In this document: positions 1 through 16,746 of the stretch, piece after piece
Numbering within the stretch: position 1 is the first letter of the stretch
Layout of the letters: the number at the start of each line of letters is the position of its first letter
From: Agriotes lineatus
Lineage: Eukaryota > Arthropoda > Insecta > Coleoptera > Elateridae
Length of the DNA: 64,000 nt
Assembly (NCBI GenBank): GCA_940337035.1
Contig: CALNHX010003635.1
Coordinates: 62,001 to 126,000 of the forward strand
Reading direction: 5' to 3'
Made by a program: the position numbers and the translations under genes
Notes under the pieces: generated by a model
Database searches by the model: none
Seen by the model: only the letters and a program-made list of their open reading frames with translations
Told to the model about the DNA's origin: nothing

Positions 1-3000
1 TGGAACATCTAGGACGTCTTGGACGTTAGGGACATTTGGGACTTTCAGGACGTCTCTGACGTTAGGGACATATGGAACATTTAGGACGTCTGGGACGTAT
101 GGGTCATCAAGGACGTCTGAGACGTCTGGGACGTTAGGGACATATGGGACATCTAGAACGTCTGGGACGTTAGGGACATACGAGACATCTAGGACGTGTG
201 GGACGTTAGGGACATATGGGACATTTAGGACGTCTGGGACGTCTGGGACGTTAGGGACATATGGGACATCTAGGACGTCTGAGACGTTAGGGACATATGG
301 GACATATTAGTTGTCTAGGACTTCTGGGACGTTAGGGACATATGGGACACCTAAGACGTCTGGGACGTTATTAACATATAAGAAATCTAGAACGGCTCGG
401 ACGTTAGGGACATACGTGACATCTAGGACGTCTGGGACGTTAGGAACATATGGGACATCTAGGACATCTAAAACGTCTGGGACGTTGGCAAAGGCTGGGA
501 TATCTGGGACGTCTGGTACGTCTGGGACGTTAGAAACATGTTTGACATCTAGGACGTCTTGGACGTATGGGATATTTTGGAAGTCTGGGACGTCAGGGAC
601 GTTAGAGACATATGGGACATCTACGACGTCTTGGACGTTAAGGACATATGGGACATCTAAGACGTCTGGGACTTCTGGGACGTTAGGGACACATGGGACA
701 TCTGGGACGTCTGGGACGTTAGGGACATATGGGGCATCTAGGACGTCTGGGAAGTTAGGGACGTATGGGACATCTGGGACGTCTGGGACGTTAGGGACAT
801 ATAGGACATTTAAGACGTCTGGGACGTTAGGGACATATGGGAATTCTAGGACGTCTGGGACGTTAAGGACATATGGGACATCTAAGACGTCTGGGACGTC
901 TGGGACGTTATTAACGTATAGGACATCTAGAACGTTTCGGACGTTAGGGACATATGTGACTTCTAGGACGTCTGGGACTTTAGGAACATATGCGACATCT
1001 AGGACATCTGAAACGTCTGGTACGTTTGCGAAGTTTGGGATATATGGGACGTCTGGTACGTCTGGGACCTTAAGGACATGTGGGACAGCTAAGACGTCTG
1101 GGACGTATGGGATATTTTGGACGTCTGGGACGTCTAAGACGTTAAGAACATATGGGACATCTAGGACGTCTTGGACGTTAGGGACATATGCGACATCTAG
1201 GACGTTTGGGACGTCTGGGACGTTAGGAACATATGGGACATCTGGAACGTCTGGGACGTTAGGGACATATAGGACATTTAGGACGTCTGGGACGTTAGGG
1301 ACATATGGGACTTAAAGGACGTCTGGGACGTTAGAGACATATGGGACATCTATGACGTCTGGGACGTATGGGAAATCTGGGATGTCTGGAACGTTAGGAA
1401 CAATGGAACATCTAGGACGTCTTGGACGTTAGGGACATATGGGACATCTAGGATGTCTGGGACGTTACAGTCATATGGGACATCTAGGACGTCTTGGACG
1501 TTAGGGACAAATGGGACGTCTGGGACGTCTGGGACGTTAGGGACATATGGGACATCTGGGACGTGTAGGACATTAAAGACATATGGGGCATCTGGGACGT
1601 GTGGGACGTTAGGGACATATAGGACATTTAGGACGTCTGGGACGTTAGGGACATTTGGGACATATGGGACGTCTGGGGCGTTAGGGACAAATGGGACGTC
1701 TGGGACGTCTGGGACGTTAGGGACATATGGGACGTTAGATACGTATAGGACATCTAAGACGTCTGAGACGTTAGGGACATATGGGATATATAGGACGTCT
1801 GAGACGTCTGGGACGTTAGGGACATATGGGGCATCTAGGACGTCTGGGACGTTAGGGACATATGGGACTTTTAGGACGTCTGGGACGTTAAGGACATATG
1901 GGACATCTAGGACGTCTGGGACGTATGGGTCATCAAGGACGTCTGAGGCGTCTTGGACGTTAGAGACGTATGGGACATCTAGGACGTCTGGGATGGTAGG
2001 GAGACATGGGACATTTAGGACGTCTGGGACGTTAAGGACATATGGGACATCTAGGACGTCTGGGACGTATGAGACATCTGGGACGTCTGGGACGTTAGGG
2101 ACATATGGAACATCTGGGATTCTGAGACGTTAGGGACATATGGGACATCTAAGACGTCTGGGACGTCTGGGACGTTATTAACATATAGGACATCTAGAAC
2201 GTTTCGGACGTAATGGACATATGTATCATCTAGGATGTCTGGGACGTTAGGAACATATGGGACATCTAGGACATCTGAAACATCTGGTACGTTTGCGAAG
2301 TTTGGGATATCTGGGACGTCTGGTACCTCTGGGACGTTAGGGACATGTGGGACAGCTAGGACGTCTTGGACGTTAGGGACATATGGGACTTTCAGGACGT
2401 CTGGGACGTTAGGGACATATGGAACATCTAGGACGTATTGGACGTTAGGGACATATGGGACATCTAGAACGTCTGGGACGTTAGGGACATACGAGACATC
2501 TAGGACGTGTGGGACGTTAGGGACATATGGGACATCTAGGACGTCTGAGACGTCTGGGACGTTAGGGACATATGGGACATCTAGGACGTCTGAGACGTTA
2601 GGGACATATGGGACATATTAGATGTCTGGGACTTCTGGGACGTTAGGGACATATGGGACACCTAAGACGTCTGGGACGTTATTAACATATAAGACATCTA
2701 GAACGTCTCGGACGTTAGGGACATATGTGACATCTAGGACGTCTGGGACGTTAGGAACATATGGGACATCTAGGACATCTGAAACGTCTGGGACGTTGGC
2801 AAAGTCTGGGATATCTGGGACGTCTGGTACGTCTGGGACGTTAGGAACATGTGGGACATCTAGGACGTCTTGGACGTATGGGATATTTTGGACGTCTGGG
2901 ACGTCAGGGACGTTAGGGACATATGGGACATCTACGACGTCTTGGACGTTAGAGACATATGGGACATCTAGGACGTCTGGGACTTCTGGGACGTTAGGGA

Positions 3001-6000
3001 CACATGGGACGTCTGGGACGTCTGGGACGTTATTAACGTATAGGACATCTAGAACGTTTCGGACGTTAGGGACATATGTGACATCTAGGACGTCTGGGAC
3101 TTTAGGAACATATGCGACATCTAGGACATCTGAAACGTCTGGTACGTTTGCGAAGTTTGGGATATCTGGGACGTCTGGTACGTCTGGGACCTTAAGGACA
3201 TGTGGGACATATGGGACGTCTGTGGCGTTAGGGACAAGTGGGACGTCTGGGACGTCTGGGACGTTAGGGACATATGGGACGTTACAGACGTATAGGACAT
3301 CTAAGACGTCTGAGACGTTAGGGACATATGGGATATATAGAACGTCTGAGACGTCTGGGACGTTAGGGACATATGGGGCATCTAGGACGTCTGGGACGTT
3401 AGGGACATATGGGACTTTTAGGACGTCTGGGACGTTAGGGACATATGGGACATCTAGGACGTCTGGGACGTATGGGCCATCAAAGACGTCTGAGGCGTCT
3501 GGGACGTTAGAGACGTATGGGACATCTAGGACGTCTGGGATGTTAGGGAGACATGGGACATTTAGGACGTCTGGGACGTTAAGGACATATGGGACATCTA
3601 GGACGTCTGGGACATATAAGACATCTGAAACGTCTGGGACGTTAGGGACATATGGAACATCTGAAATTCTGAGACGTTAGGGACATATGGGACATCTAAG
3701 ACGTCTGGGACGTCTGGGACGTTATTAACATATAGGACATCTAGAACGTTTCGGACGTTATGGACATATGTATCATCTAGGACGTCTGGGACGTTAGGAA
3801 CATATGGGACATCTAGGACATCTGAAACATCTGGTACGTTTGCGAAGTTTGGGATATCTGGGACGTCTGGTACGTCTGGGACGTTAGGGACATGTGGGAC
3901 AGCTAGGACGTCTGGGACGTATGGAATATTTTGGACGTCTGGGACGTCTGGGACGTTAGGGACATATGGAACATCTAGGACGTCTTGGACGTTAGGGACA
4001 TATGGGACATCTAGGACGTCTGGGACATCTGGGACGCTAGGGAAATATGGGACATCTGGGACGTCTAGGACGTTAAAGACATATGGGCCATCTGGGATGT
4101 CTGGGACGTTAAAGACATATGGGACATTTGGGACGTCTGGGACGTTAGGGACATATAGGACATTTAGGACGTCTGGGACGTTAGGGACACATGGGACGTT
4201 AGGGACGTATAGGACATCTAAGACGTCTGAGACTTTAGGGACATATGGGACATATAGGACGTCTGATACGTTAGGGACATATGGGACATCTAGGACGTCT
4301 GGGACGTATGGGTCATCAAGGACGTCTGAGACGTCTGGGACGTTATGAACATATGGGACATCTAGGACATCTGGGGCGTTAGGGACGTATAGGACATCTA
4401 AGTCGTCTGAGACGTTAGGGACATATGGGACATATAGGACGTCTGAGACGTTAGGGACATATGGGACATCTAGGACGCCTGGGACGTATGGGTCATCAAG
4501 GACGTCTGAGACGTTAGGGACATATGGGACTTTTAGGACGTCTGGGACGTTAGGGACATATGGGACATCTAGGACGTCTAGGACGTTTGGGACATATGGG
4601 ACTTTTAGGACGTCTGGGACGTTAGGGACATATGGGACATCTAGGACGTCTGGGACGTATGGGTCATCAAGGACGTCTGAGACGTCTGGGACGTTATGAA
4701 CATATAGGACATCTAGGACGTCTGGAACGTTAGAGACATATGGGGCGTCTAAGACGTCTGGGACGTTAGGGACATATGGGACCTCTAGGACGTCTGGGAC
4801 GTATGGGACATCTGGGACGTCTGGGACGTTAGGGACATATGGGACATCTAGGACGTCTTGGACGTTAGGGACATATGGGACATCTAGGACGTCTGGGACA
4901 TCTGGGACGTTAGGGACATATGGGACATCTGGGACGTGTAGGACGTTAAATACATATGGGGCATCTGGGGCGTGTGGGACGTTAGGGACATATAGGACAT
5001 TTAGGAAGTTTGGGACGTTAGGGACATATGGGACGTCTGGGGCGTTAGGGACAAATGGGACGTCTGGGACGTCTGGGACGTTAGAGACATATGGGACGTT
5101 AGAGACGTATAGGACATCTAAGACGTCTGAGACGTTAGGGACATATGGGATATATAGGACGTCTGAGACGTCTGGGACGTTAGGGACATATGGGGCATCT
5201 AGGACGCCTGGGACGTTAGGGACATATGGGACTTTTAGGACGTCTGGGACGTTAGGGACATATGGGGCATCTAGGACGTCTGAGACGTTAGGGACATATG
5301 GGATATATAGGACGTCTGAGGCGTCTGGGACGTTAGAGACGTATGGGACATCTAGGACGTTTGGGATGTTAGGGAGACATGGGACATTTAGGACGTCTGG
5401 GACGTTAGGGACATATGGGACATCTAGGACGGCTGGGACGTATGAGACATCTGGGACGTCTGGGACGTTAGGGACATATGGAACATCTGGGATTCTGAGA
5501 CGTTAGGGACATATGGGACAGCTAGGACGTCTGGGACGTATGGAATATTTTGGACGTCTGGGACGTCTAGGACGTTAGGAACATATGGGAAATCTAGGAC
5601 GTCTTGGACGTTAGGGACATATGGGACATCTAGGACGTCTGGGACGTCTGGGACGTTAGGAACATATGGGACATTTGGGACGTCTGGGACGTTAGGGACA
5701 TATAGGACATTTAGGGCGTCTGGGACGTTAGGGACATATGGGACTTCTAGGACATCTGGGACGTTAGAGACATATGGGACATCTAGGACGTCTGGATCGT
5801 ATAGGACATCTGGGACGTCTGGGACGTTAAGGACATATGGTACATCTAGGACGTTTTGGACGTTAGGGACATATGGGACATCTAGGACGTCTGGGACGTC
5901 TGGGACGTTATTAACATATAGGACATCTAGAACGTCTCGGACGTTAGGGACATATGGGACATCTGGGATTCTGGGACGTTAGGGACATATGGGACATCTA

Positions 6001-9000
6001 AGACGTCTGGGACGTCTGGAACGTTATTAACATATAGGACATCTAGAACGTCTCGGACGTTAGGGACATATGTGACATTTAGAACGTCTGGGACGTTAGG
6101 AACATATGGGACATCTAGGACATCTGAAACGTCTGGAACGTTTGCGAAGTCTGGGATATCTGGGACGTCTGGTACGTCTGGGACGTTAGGGACATATGGG
6201 ACATCTAGGACATCTTGGACGTTAGGGACATATGGGACATCTAGGACGTCTGGGACGCCTGGGACGTTAGGGACATATGGAACATCTAGGACATCTTGGA
6301 CGTTAGGGACATATGGGACATCTAGGACGTCTGGGACGTCTGGGACGTTAGGGACATATGGGATATCTGGGACGTCTGGGACGTTAGGGATATATAGGAC
6401 ATTTAGGACGCCTGGGACGTTAGGGACATATGGGACATATGGGACATATGGGACGTCTGGGACGTTAAGGACATATGGGACATCTAGGACGTTTGGGACG
6501 TTAGGGACATATAGAACATCTAGGATGTCTGGGACGTTAGGGACATATGGGACATTTAGGACATCTGAGACGTCTGGGAAGTCGGGAAGTCTTGGATATC
6601 TGGGACGTTTGGGACGTCTGGGACGTTAGGTTCATATGAGACATCTGGGACGTCTGGGACGTTAGGGACATATGGGACATCTGGGACGTCTGGGACGGTA
6701 GGGACATAAAAGACATCTAGGACGTCCGGGGCGTTAGGGGCAGATGGGACATATGGGACATATGGGACATCTGGGACGTCTGATACATTAGGGACATATG
6801 GGACATCTGGGATTCTGGGACGTTAGGGACATATGGGACATCTAATGCGTCTGGGACGTCTGGGACGTTAGGGACATATGGGGCATCTGGGACGTCTGGG
6901 ACGTTAGGGACATATGGGTCATCTGGGACGTCTGGGACGTTAGGGACATATAGGACATTTAGGACGTCTGGGACGTTAGGGACATATGGGACTTCTAGGA
7001 GGTCTGGGACGTTAGGGGCATATGGGACATCTAGGACGTCTGGGACGTATGTGACATGTGGGACGTCTGGTACGTTAGGGACATATGGGACATCTGGGAC
7101 GTCTGGGACGTTAGGGACATATGGGACATCTAGGACGTCTGGGACGTCTGGGACGTTAGGGACATATGGGGCATCTGGGACGTCTGGGACGTTAGGGACA
7201 TATGGGTCATCTGGGACGTCTGGGACGTTAGGGACATATAGGACATTTAGGACGTCTGGGACGTTAGGGACATATGGGACTTCTAGGTGGTCTGGGACGT
7301 TAGGGGCATATGGGACATCTAGGACGTCTGGGACGTTAGGGACATATGGGACGTTAGGGACGTATAGGACATCTAAGACGTCTGAGACGTTAGGTACATA
7401 TGGGACATATAGGACATTTAGGACGTCTGGGACGTTAGGGACATATGGGACTTCTAGGTGGTCTGGGACGTTAGGGACATATGGGACATCTAGGACGTCT
7501 GGGACGTTTGGGACGTTAGGTACATGGCGGAAATCTAGGACGTCTGATACGTTAGGGACATATGGGACATCTGGGACGTTAGGGACATATGGGACATCTA
7601 GGACATCTGGGCCGTCTGGGACGTTACGGACAAATGGGACATCTAGGACGTCTGGGACGTCTGGGACGTTCTTGACGTTAAGGATATATGGAACATCTAG
7701 GACGTCTGGGACGTTAGGGACATATGGGACATCTAGAACGTTTGGGACGTTAGGAACATGTTGGACATCTAGGACCTCTGAGACGTTAGGGACATGAAGG
7801 ACATATGGGACATCTGGGCCGTCTGGGACGTTAGGAACATGTTGGACATCTAGGACGTCTGGGAAGTATGAGGTATTTTGGACGTCTGGGAGGTCTGGGA
7901 CGTTAGGGACATATGGGACATCTAGGACGTCTGGGACGTCTAGGACGTTAGGGACATATGGGGCATCTGGGACGTCTGGGACGTTAGGGACATATGGGTC
8001 ATCTGGGACGTCTGGGACGTTAGGGACATATAGGACATTTAGGACGTCTGGGACGTTAGGGACATATGGGACTTCTAGGTGGTCTGGGACGTTAGGGGCA
8101 TATGGGACATCTAGGACGTCTGGGACGTATGTAACATGTGGGACGTCTGGGACGTTAGGGACATATGGGACATCTGGGACGTATAAAACATCTGGGACGT
8201 TAGGGACATATGGGACATCTGGGACGTCTGGGACGTTAAAGACATATGGGACTTCTAGGTGGTCTGGGACGTTAGGGGCATATGGGACATCTAGGACGTC
8301 TGGGACGTATGTAACATGTGGGACGTCTGGGACGTTAGGGACATATGGGACATCTGGGACGTATAAAACATCTGGGACGTTAGGGACATATGGGACATCT
8401 GGGACGTCTGGGACGTTAGGGACATATGGGACTTCTAGGTGGTCTGGGACGTTAGGGGCATATGGGACATCTAGGACGTCTGGGACGTATGTAACATGTG
8501 GGACGTCTTGGACTTTAGGGACAAATGGGACATCTAGGACGTATAAAACATCTGGGACGTTAGGGACATATGGGACATCTGGGACGTCTGGGACGTTAAA
8601 GACATATGGGGCATCTGGGACGTCTGGGACATTAGGGACATATGGGACATCTGGGACGTCAGCGACGTTAGGGACATATGGGACATCTAGAACGTCTGAG
8701 ACGTTAGGGACATATGGGACATCTGGGATTCTGGGACGTTAGGGACATATGGGACATCTAAGACGTCTGGGACGTCTGGGACGTTATTAACATATAGGAC
8801 ATCTAGAACGTCTCGGACGTTAGGGACATATGTGACATTTAGGACGTCTGAGACGTTAGAGACTTATGGGGCATATAGGACGTCTGAGACGTCTGGGACG
8901 TTAGGGACATATGAGACATCTAGGACGTCTGGGACGTTAGGGACATATGGGATTTATAGGACGTCTGGGACGTTAGGGACATATGGGACATCTAGGACGT

Positions 9001-9669
9001 CTGGGACGTATGGGTCATCAAGGACGTCTGGGACGTCTGGGACGTTAGGGACATATGGGACATCTAGGACGTCTGGGACGTTAGGGACGTATGGGACATC
9101 TTGGACGTCTAGGACGTTAGGGACATATGGGACATCTGGGATTCTGGGACGTTAGGGACATATGGGACATCTAAGACGTCTGGGACGTCTGGGACGTTAT
9201 TAACATATAGGACATCTAGAACGTCTCGGACGTTAGGGACATATGTGACATTTAGGACGTCTGGGACGTTAGGAACATATGGGACATCTAGGACATCTGA
9301 AACGTCTGGAACGTTTGCGAAGTCTGGGATATCTGGGACGTCTGGTACGTCTGGGACGTTAGGGATATGTGGGACATCTAGGACGTCTGGGGCGTATGGG
9401 ATATTTTGGACGTCTGGGACGTCTGGGACGTTAGGGACAAATGGGACATCTAGGACATCTTGGACGTTAGGGACATATGGGAGATCTAGGACGTCTGGGA
9501 CGTCTGGGACGTTAGGGACATATGGGACATCTGGGACGTCTGGGACGTTAAGGACATATAGGACATTTAGGACATCTGGGACGTTAGGGACATATGGGAC
9601 TTCTAGGACGTCTGGGACGTTAGGGACATATGAGACATCTAGGTCGTCTGGGACGTATGGGACACCTGG

Positions 9670-12600
9670 GACGTCTGGGACGTTAGGGACATATGGAACA
9701 TCTAGGACGTCTTGGACGTTAGGAACGTATGGGACATCTAGGACGTCTGGGACGTCTGGGACGTTAGGGACATATGGGACATCTGGGACGTCTGGGACGT
9801 TAGGGACATATAAGACATTTAGGACGTCTGGGACGTTAGGGACATATGGGACTTCTAGGACGTCTGGGACGTTAGGAACATATGGAACATCTAGGACGTC
9901 TGGGACTTATGGGACATCTGGGACGTCTGGGACGTTAGGGACATATAGGACATCTAGGAAGTCTTGGACGTTAGGGACATATGGGACATCTAAAACGTCT
10001 GGGACATCTGGGACGTTAGGGACATATAGGACATCTGGGACTTCTGGGACGTTAGGGACATATAGAACATTTAGGACGTCCGGGACGTTAGGGACATATG
10101 GGACATATGGGACGTCTGGGACGTTAGGGACATATGAGACATCTGGGACGTCTGGGACCTTAGGGACATATGGGACATCTGTGACGTCTCGGACGTTAGG
10201 GACATATAGAACATTTAGGACGTCCGGGACGTTAGAGACATATGGGACATATGGGACGTCTGGGACGTTAGGGACATATGAGACATCTGATACGTCTGGG
10301 ACATTAAGGCTATATGTGACGTTAGGGACGTATAGGACATCTAAGACGTCTGAGACGTTAGAGACTTATGGGGCATATAGGACGTCTGAGACGTCTGGGA
10401 CGTTAGGGACATATGAGACATCTAGGACGTCTGGGACGTTAGGGACATATGGGACTTATAGGACGTCTGGGACGTTAGGGACATATGGGACATCTAGGAC
10501 GTCTGGGACGTATGGGTCATCAAGGACGTCTGGGACGTCTGGGACGTTAGGGACATATGGGACATCTAGGACGTCTGGGACGTTAGGGACATATGGGACA
10601 TCTTGGACGTCTAGGACGTTAGGGACATATGGGACATCTGTGACGTCAGCGACGTTAGGAACATATGGGTCATCTAGAACGTCTGGGACGTTAGGGACAT
10701 ATGGGACATCTTGGACGTCTAGGACGTTAGGGACATATGGGACATCTGTGACGTCAGCGACGTTAGGAACATATGGGTCATCTAGAACGTCTCGGACGTT
10801 AGGCACATATGTGACATTTAGCACGTCTGGAACGTTAGGAACATATGGGACATCTAGACCATCTGAAACGTCTGGAACGTTTGCGAAGTCTGGGATATCT
10901 GGGACGTCTGGTACGTCTGGGACGTTAGGGACATGTGGGACATTTAGGACGTCTGGGACGTATGGAATATTTTGCACGTCTGGGACGTCTGGGACGTTAG
11001 GGACATATGGCACATCTAGGACGTCTTGGATGTTAGGGACATATGGGACAACTAGGACGTCTGGGACGTCTGGGACGTTAGGGACATATGGGACACCTGA
11101 TACGTCTGGGACGTTAGGGACATATAGGACATTTAGGACGTCTGGGACGTTAGGGACATATGGGACTTCTAGGACGTCTGGGACGTTAGGGACATATGGG
11201 ACATCTAGGACGTCTGACCGTATGGGACATCTGTGACGTCTGGGACGTTAGGGACATATGGAACATCTAGGACGTCTTGGACGTTAGGGACATATGGGAC
11301 ATCTAGGACGTCTGGGACGTCTGAGACGTTAGGGACATATGGGACATCTGGGACGTCTGGGACGTTTGGGACATATAGGACATTTAGGACGTCTGACCGT
11401 ATGGGACATCTGTGACGTCTGGGACGTTAGGGACATATGGAACATCTAGGACGTCTTGGACGTTAGGGACATATGGAACATCTAGGACGTCTTGGACGTT
11501 AGGGACATATGGGACATCTAGGACGTCTGGGACGTCTGGGACGTTAGGGACATATGGGACATCTAGGACGTCTGACCGTATGGGACATCTGTGACGTCTG
11601 GGACGTTAGGGACATATGGAACATCTAGGACGTCTTGGACGTTAGGGACATATGGAACATCTAGGACGTCTTGGACGTTAGGGACATATGGGACATCTAG
11701 GACGTCTGGGACGTCTCGGACGTTAGGGACATATGGGACATCTAGGACGTCTGGGACGTCTGGGACGTTAGGGACATATGGGGCATCTGGGACGTCTGGG
11801 ACGTTAGGGACATATGGGTCATCTGGGACGTCTGGGACGTTAGGGACATATAGGACATTTAGGACGTCTGGGACGTTAGGGACATATGGGACTTCTAGGT
11901 GGTCTGGGACGTTAGGGGCATATGGGACATCTAGGACGTCTGGGACGTATGTGACATGTGGGACGTCTGGGACGTTAGGGACATATGGGGCATCTGGGAC
12001 GTCTGGGACGTTAGGGACATATGAGACATCTGATACGTCTGGGACATTAAGGCCATATGTGACGTTAGGGACGTATAGGACATCTAAGACGTCTGAGACG
12101 TTAGAGACTTATGGGGCATATAGGACGTCTGAGACGTCTGGGACGTTAGGAACATATGAGACATCTAGGACGTCTGGGACGTTAGGGACATATGGGACTT
12201 ATAGGACGTCTGGGACGTTAGGGACATATGGGACATCTAGGACGTCTGGGACGTATGGGTCATCAAGGACGTCTGGGACGTCTGGGACGTTAGGGACATA
12301 TGGGACATCTAGGACGTCTGGGACGTTAGGGACATATGGGACATCTTGGACGTCTAGGACGTTAGGGACATATGGGACATCTGTGACGTCAGCGACGTTA
12401 GGGACATATGGGTCATCTAGAACGTCTGAGACGTTAGGGACATATGGGACATATTAGATGTCTCGGACGTCTGGGACGCTAGGGACATATGGGACATCTG
12501 AGATTCTGGGACGTTAGGGACATATGGGACATCTAAGACGTCATGGACGTCTGGGACGTTATTAACATATAGGACATCTAGAACGTCTCGGACGTTAGGC

Positions 12601-15600
12601 ACATATGTGACATTTAGGACGTCTGGAACGTTAGGAACATATGGGACATCTAGACCATCTGAAACGTCTGGAACGTTTGCGAAGTCTGGGATATCTGGGA
12701 CGTCTGGTACGTCTGGGACGTTAGGGACATGTGGGACATTTAGGACGTCTGGGACGTATGGAATATTTTGCACGTCTGGGACGTCTGGGACGTTAGGGAC
12801 ATATGGCACATCTAGGACGTCTTGGATGTTAGGGACATATGGGACAACTAGGAGGTCTGGGACGTCTGGGACGTTAGGGACATATGGGACACCTGATACG
12901 TCTGGGACGTTAGGGACATATAGGACATTTAGGACGTCTGGGACGTTAGGGACATATGGGACTTCTAGGACGTCTGGGACGTTAGGGACATATGGGACAT
13001 CTAGGACGTCTGACCGTATGTGACATCTGTGACGTCTGGGACGTTAGGGACATATGGAACATCTAGGACGTCTTGGACGTTAGGGACATATGGGACATCT
13101 AGGACGTCTGGGACGTCTGAGACGTTAGGGACATATGGGACATCTGGGACGTCTGGGACGTTTGGGACATATAGGACATTTAGGACGTCCGGGACGTTAG
13201 GGACATATGGGACATATGGGACGTCTGGGACGTTAGGGACATATGAGACATCTGGGACGTCTGGGACCTTAGGGACATATGGGACATCTGTGACGTCTCG
13301 GACGTTAGGGACATATAGAACATTTAGGACGTCCGGGACGTTAGGGACATATGGGACATATGGGACGTCTGGGACGTTAGGGACATATGAGACATCTGAT
13401 ACGTCTGGGACATTAAGGCCATATGTGACGTTAGGGACGTATAGGACATCTAAGACGTCTGAGACGTTAGAGACTTATGGGGCATATAGGACGTCTGAGA
13501 CGTCTGGGACGTTAGGGCATATGAGACATCTAGGACGTCTGGGACGTTAGGGACATATGGGACTTATAGGACGTCTGGGACGTTAGGGACATATGGGACA
13601 TCTAGGACGTCTGGGACATATGGGTCATCAAGGACGTCTGGGACGTCTGGGACGTTAGGGACATATGGGACATCTAGGACGTCTGGGACGTTAGGGACAT
13701 ATGGGACATCTTGGACGTCTAGGACGTTAGGGACTTATGGGACATCTGTGACGTCAGCGACGTTAGGGACATATGGGTCATCTAGAACGTCTGAGACGTT
13801 AGGGACATATGGGACTTATAGGACGTCTAGAACGTTAAAGACATATGGGCCATCTGGGACGTCTTTGACGTTAAGGACATATGGGACATCTAGGACGTCT
13901 TAGACGTTAGGGACATATGGGACATCTAGGACGTCTGGGACATCTGGGACGCTAGGGACATATGGGACATCTGGGACGTCTAGGACGTTAAAGACATATG
14001 GGCCATCTGGGACGTCTAGAACGTTAAAGACATATGGGCCATCTGGGACGTCTTTGACGTTAAGGGCATATGGGACATCTAGGACGTCTTAGCCGTTAGG
14101 GACATATGGGACATCTAGGACGTCTGGGACATCTGGGACACTAGGGACATCTAGGACGTCTGGGACGTATGTGACATGTGGGACGTCTGGGACGTTAGGG
14201 ACATATGGGACATCTGGGACGTCTGGGACGTTAGGGACATATGGGACATCTAGGACGTCTGGGACGTCTGGGACGTTAGGGACATATGGGGCATCTGGGA
14301 CGTCTGGGACGTTAGGGACATATGGGTCATCTGGGACGTCTGGGACGTTAGGGACATATAGGACATTTAGGACGTCTGGGACGTTAGGGACATATGGGAC
14401 TTCTAGGTGGTCTGGGACGTTAGGGGCATATGGGACATCTAGGACGTCTGGGACGTATGTGACATGTGGGACGTCTGGGACGTTAGGGACATATGGGGCA
14501 TCTGGGACGTCTGGGACGTTAGGGACATATGGGTCATCTGGGACGTCTGGGACGTTAGGGACATATAGGACATTTAGGACGTCTGGGACGTTAGGGACAT
14601 ATGGGACTTCTAGGTGGTCTGGGACGTTAGGGACATATGGGACATCTAGGACGTTTGGGACGTTAGGAACATGTTGGACATTTAGGACGTCTGGGACGTA
14701 TGAGGTATTTTGGACGTCTGGGACGTCTGGGACGTTAGGGACATATGGGACATCTAGGACGTCTGGGACGTCTGGGACGTTAGGGACATATGGGGCATCT
14801 GGGACGTCTGGGACGTTAGGGACATATGGGTCATCTGGGACGTCTGGGACGTTAGGGACATATAGGACATTTAGGACGTCTGGGACGTTAGGGACATATG
14901 GGACTTGTAGGTGGTCTGGGACGTTAGGGGCATATGGGACATCTAGGACGTCTGGGACGTATGTAACATGTGGGACGTCTGGGACGTTAGGGACATATGG
15001 GACATCTGGGACGTCTTGGACTTTAGGGACAAATGGGACATCTAGGACGTATAAAACATCTGGGACGTTAGGGACATATGGGACATCTGGGACGTCTGGG
15101 ACGTTAAAGACATATGGGGCATCTGGGACGTCAGCCACTTTAGGGACATATGGGACATCTAGAACGTCTGAGACGTTAGGGACATATGGGACATATTAGA
15201 TGTCTCGGACGTCTGGGACGTTAGGGACATATGGGACATCTGGGATTCTGGGACGTTAGGGACATATGGGACATCTAAGACGTCTGGGACGTCTGGGACG
15301 TTATTAACATATAGGACATCTAGAACGTCTCGGACGTTAGGGACATATGTGACATTTAGGACGTCTGGGACGTTAGGAACATATGGGACATCTAGGACAT
15401 CTGAAACGTCTGGAACGTTTGCGAAGTCTGGGATATCTGGGACGTCTGGTACGTCTGGGACGTTAGGGATATGTGGGACATCTAGGACGTCTGGGGCGTA
15501 TGGGATATTTTGGACGTCTGGGACGTCTGGGACGTTAGGGACAAATGGGACATCTAGGACATCTTGGACGTTAGGGACATATGGAAGATCTAGGACGTCT

Positions 15601-16746
15601 GGGACGTCTGGGACGTTAGGGACATATGGGACATCTGGGACGTCTGGGACGTTAAGGACATATAGGACATTTAGGACATCTGGGACGTTAGGGACATATG
15701 GGACTTCTAGGACGTCTGGGACGTTAGGGACATATGAGACATCTAGGTCGTCTGGGACGTATGGGACACCTGGGACGTCTGGGACGTTAGGGACATATGG
15801 AACATCTAGGACGTCTTGGACGTTAGGGACGTATGGGACATCTAGGACGTCTGGGACGTCTGGGACGTTAGGGACATATGGGACATCTGGGACGTCTGGG
15901 ACGTTAGGGACATATAAGACATTTAGGACGTCTGGGACGTTAGGGACATATGGGACTTCTAGGACGTCTGGGACGTTAGGAACATATGGAACATCTCGGA
16001 CGTCTGGGACTTATGGGACATCTGGGACGTCTGGGACGTTAGGGACATATAGGACATCTAGGAAGTCTTGGACGTTAGGGACATATGGGACATCTAAAAC
16101 GTCTGGGACATCTGGGACGTTAGGGACATATAGGACATCTGGGATTTCTGGGACGTTAGGGACATATAGAACATTTAGGACGTCCGGGACGTTAGGGACA
16201 TATGGGACATATGGGACGTCTGGGACGTTAGGGACATATGAGACATCTGGGACGTCTGGGACCTTAGGGACATATGGGACATCTGTGACGTCTCGGGACG
16301 TTAGGGACATATAGAACATTTAGGACGTCCGGGACGTTAGGGACATATGGGACATATGGGACGTCTGGGACGTTAGGGACATATGAGACATCTGATACGT
16401 CTGGGACATTAAGGCCATATGTGACGTTAGGGACGTATAGGACATCTAAGACGTCTGGGACGTTAGAGACATATGGGGCATATAGGACGTCTGAGACGTC
16501 TGGGACGTTAGGAACATATGAGACATCTAGGACGTCTGGGACGTTAGGGACATATGGGACTTATAGGACGTCTGGGACGTTAGGGACATATGGGACATCT
16601 AGGACGTCTGGGACGTATGGGTCATCAAGGACGTCTGGGACGTCTGGGACGTTAGGGACATATGGGACATCTAGGACGTCTGGGACGTTAGGGACATATG
16701 GGACATCTTTGACGTCTAGGACGTTAAAGACATATGGGGCATCTGT
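9670..16746. repeat. higher-order satellite block, copy A (~7.08 kb)
   Basis: This block recurs about 7077 bp downstream with almost no change. The TTAGGAACGTATGGG variant at about 9719 reappears at about 16796. The rare CTGACCGTATGGGACATCTG junctions near 11213 and 11393 reappear near 18290 and 18470. Limits are approximate because the substrate is itself repetitive. Confidence 0.75.
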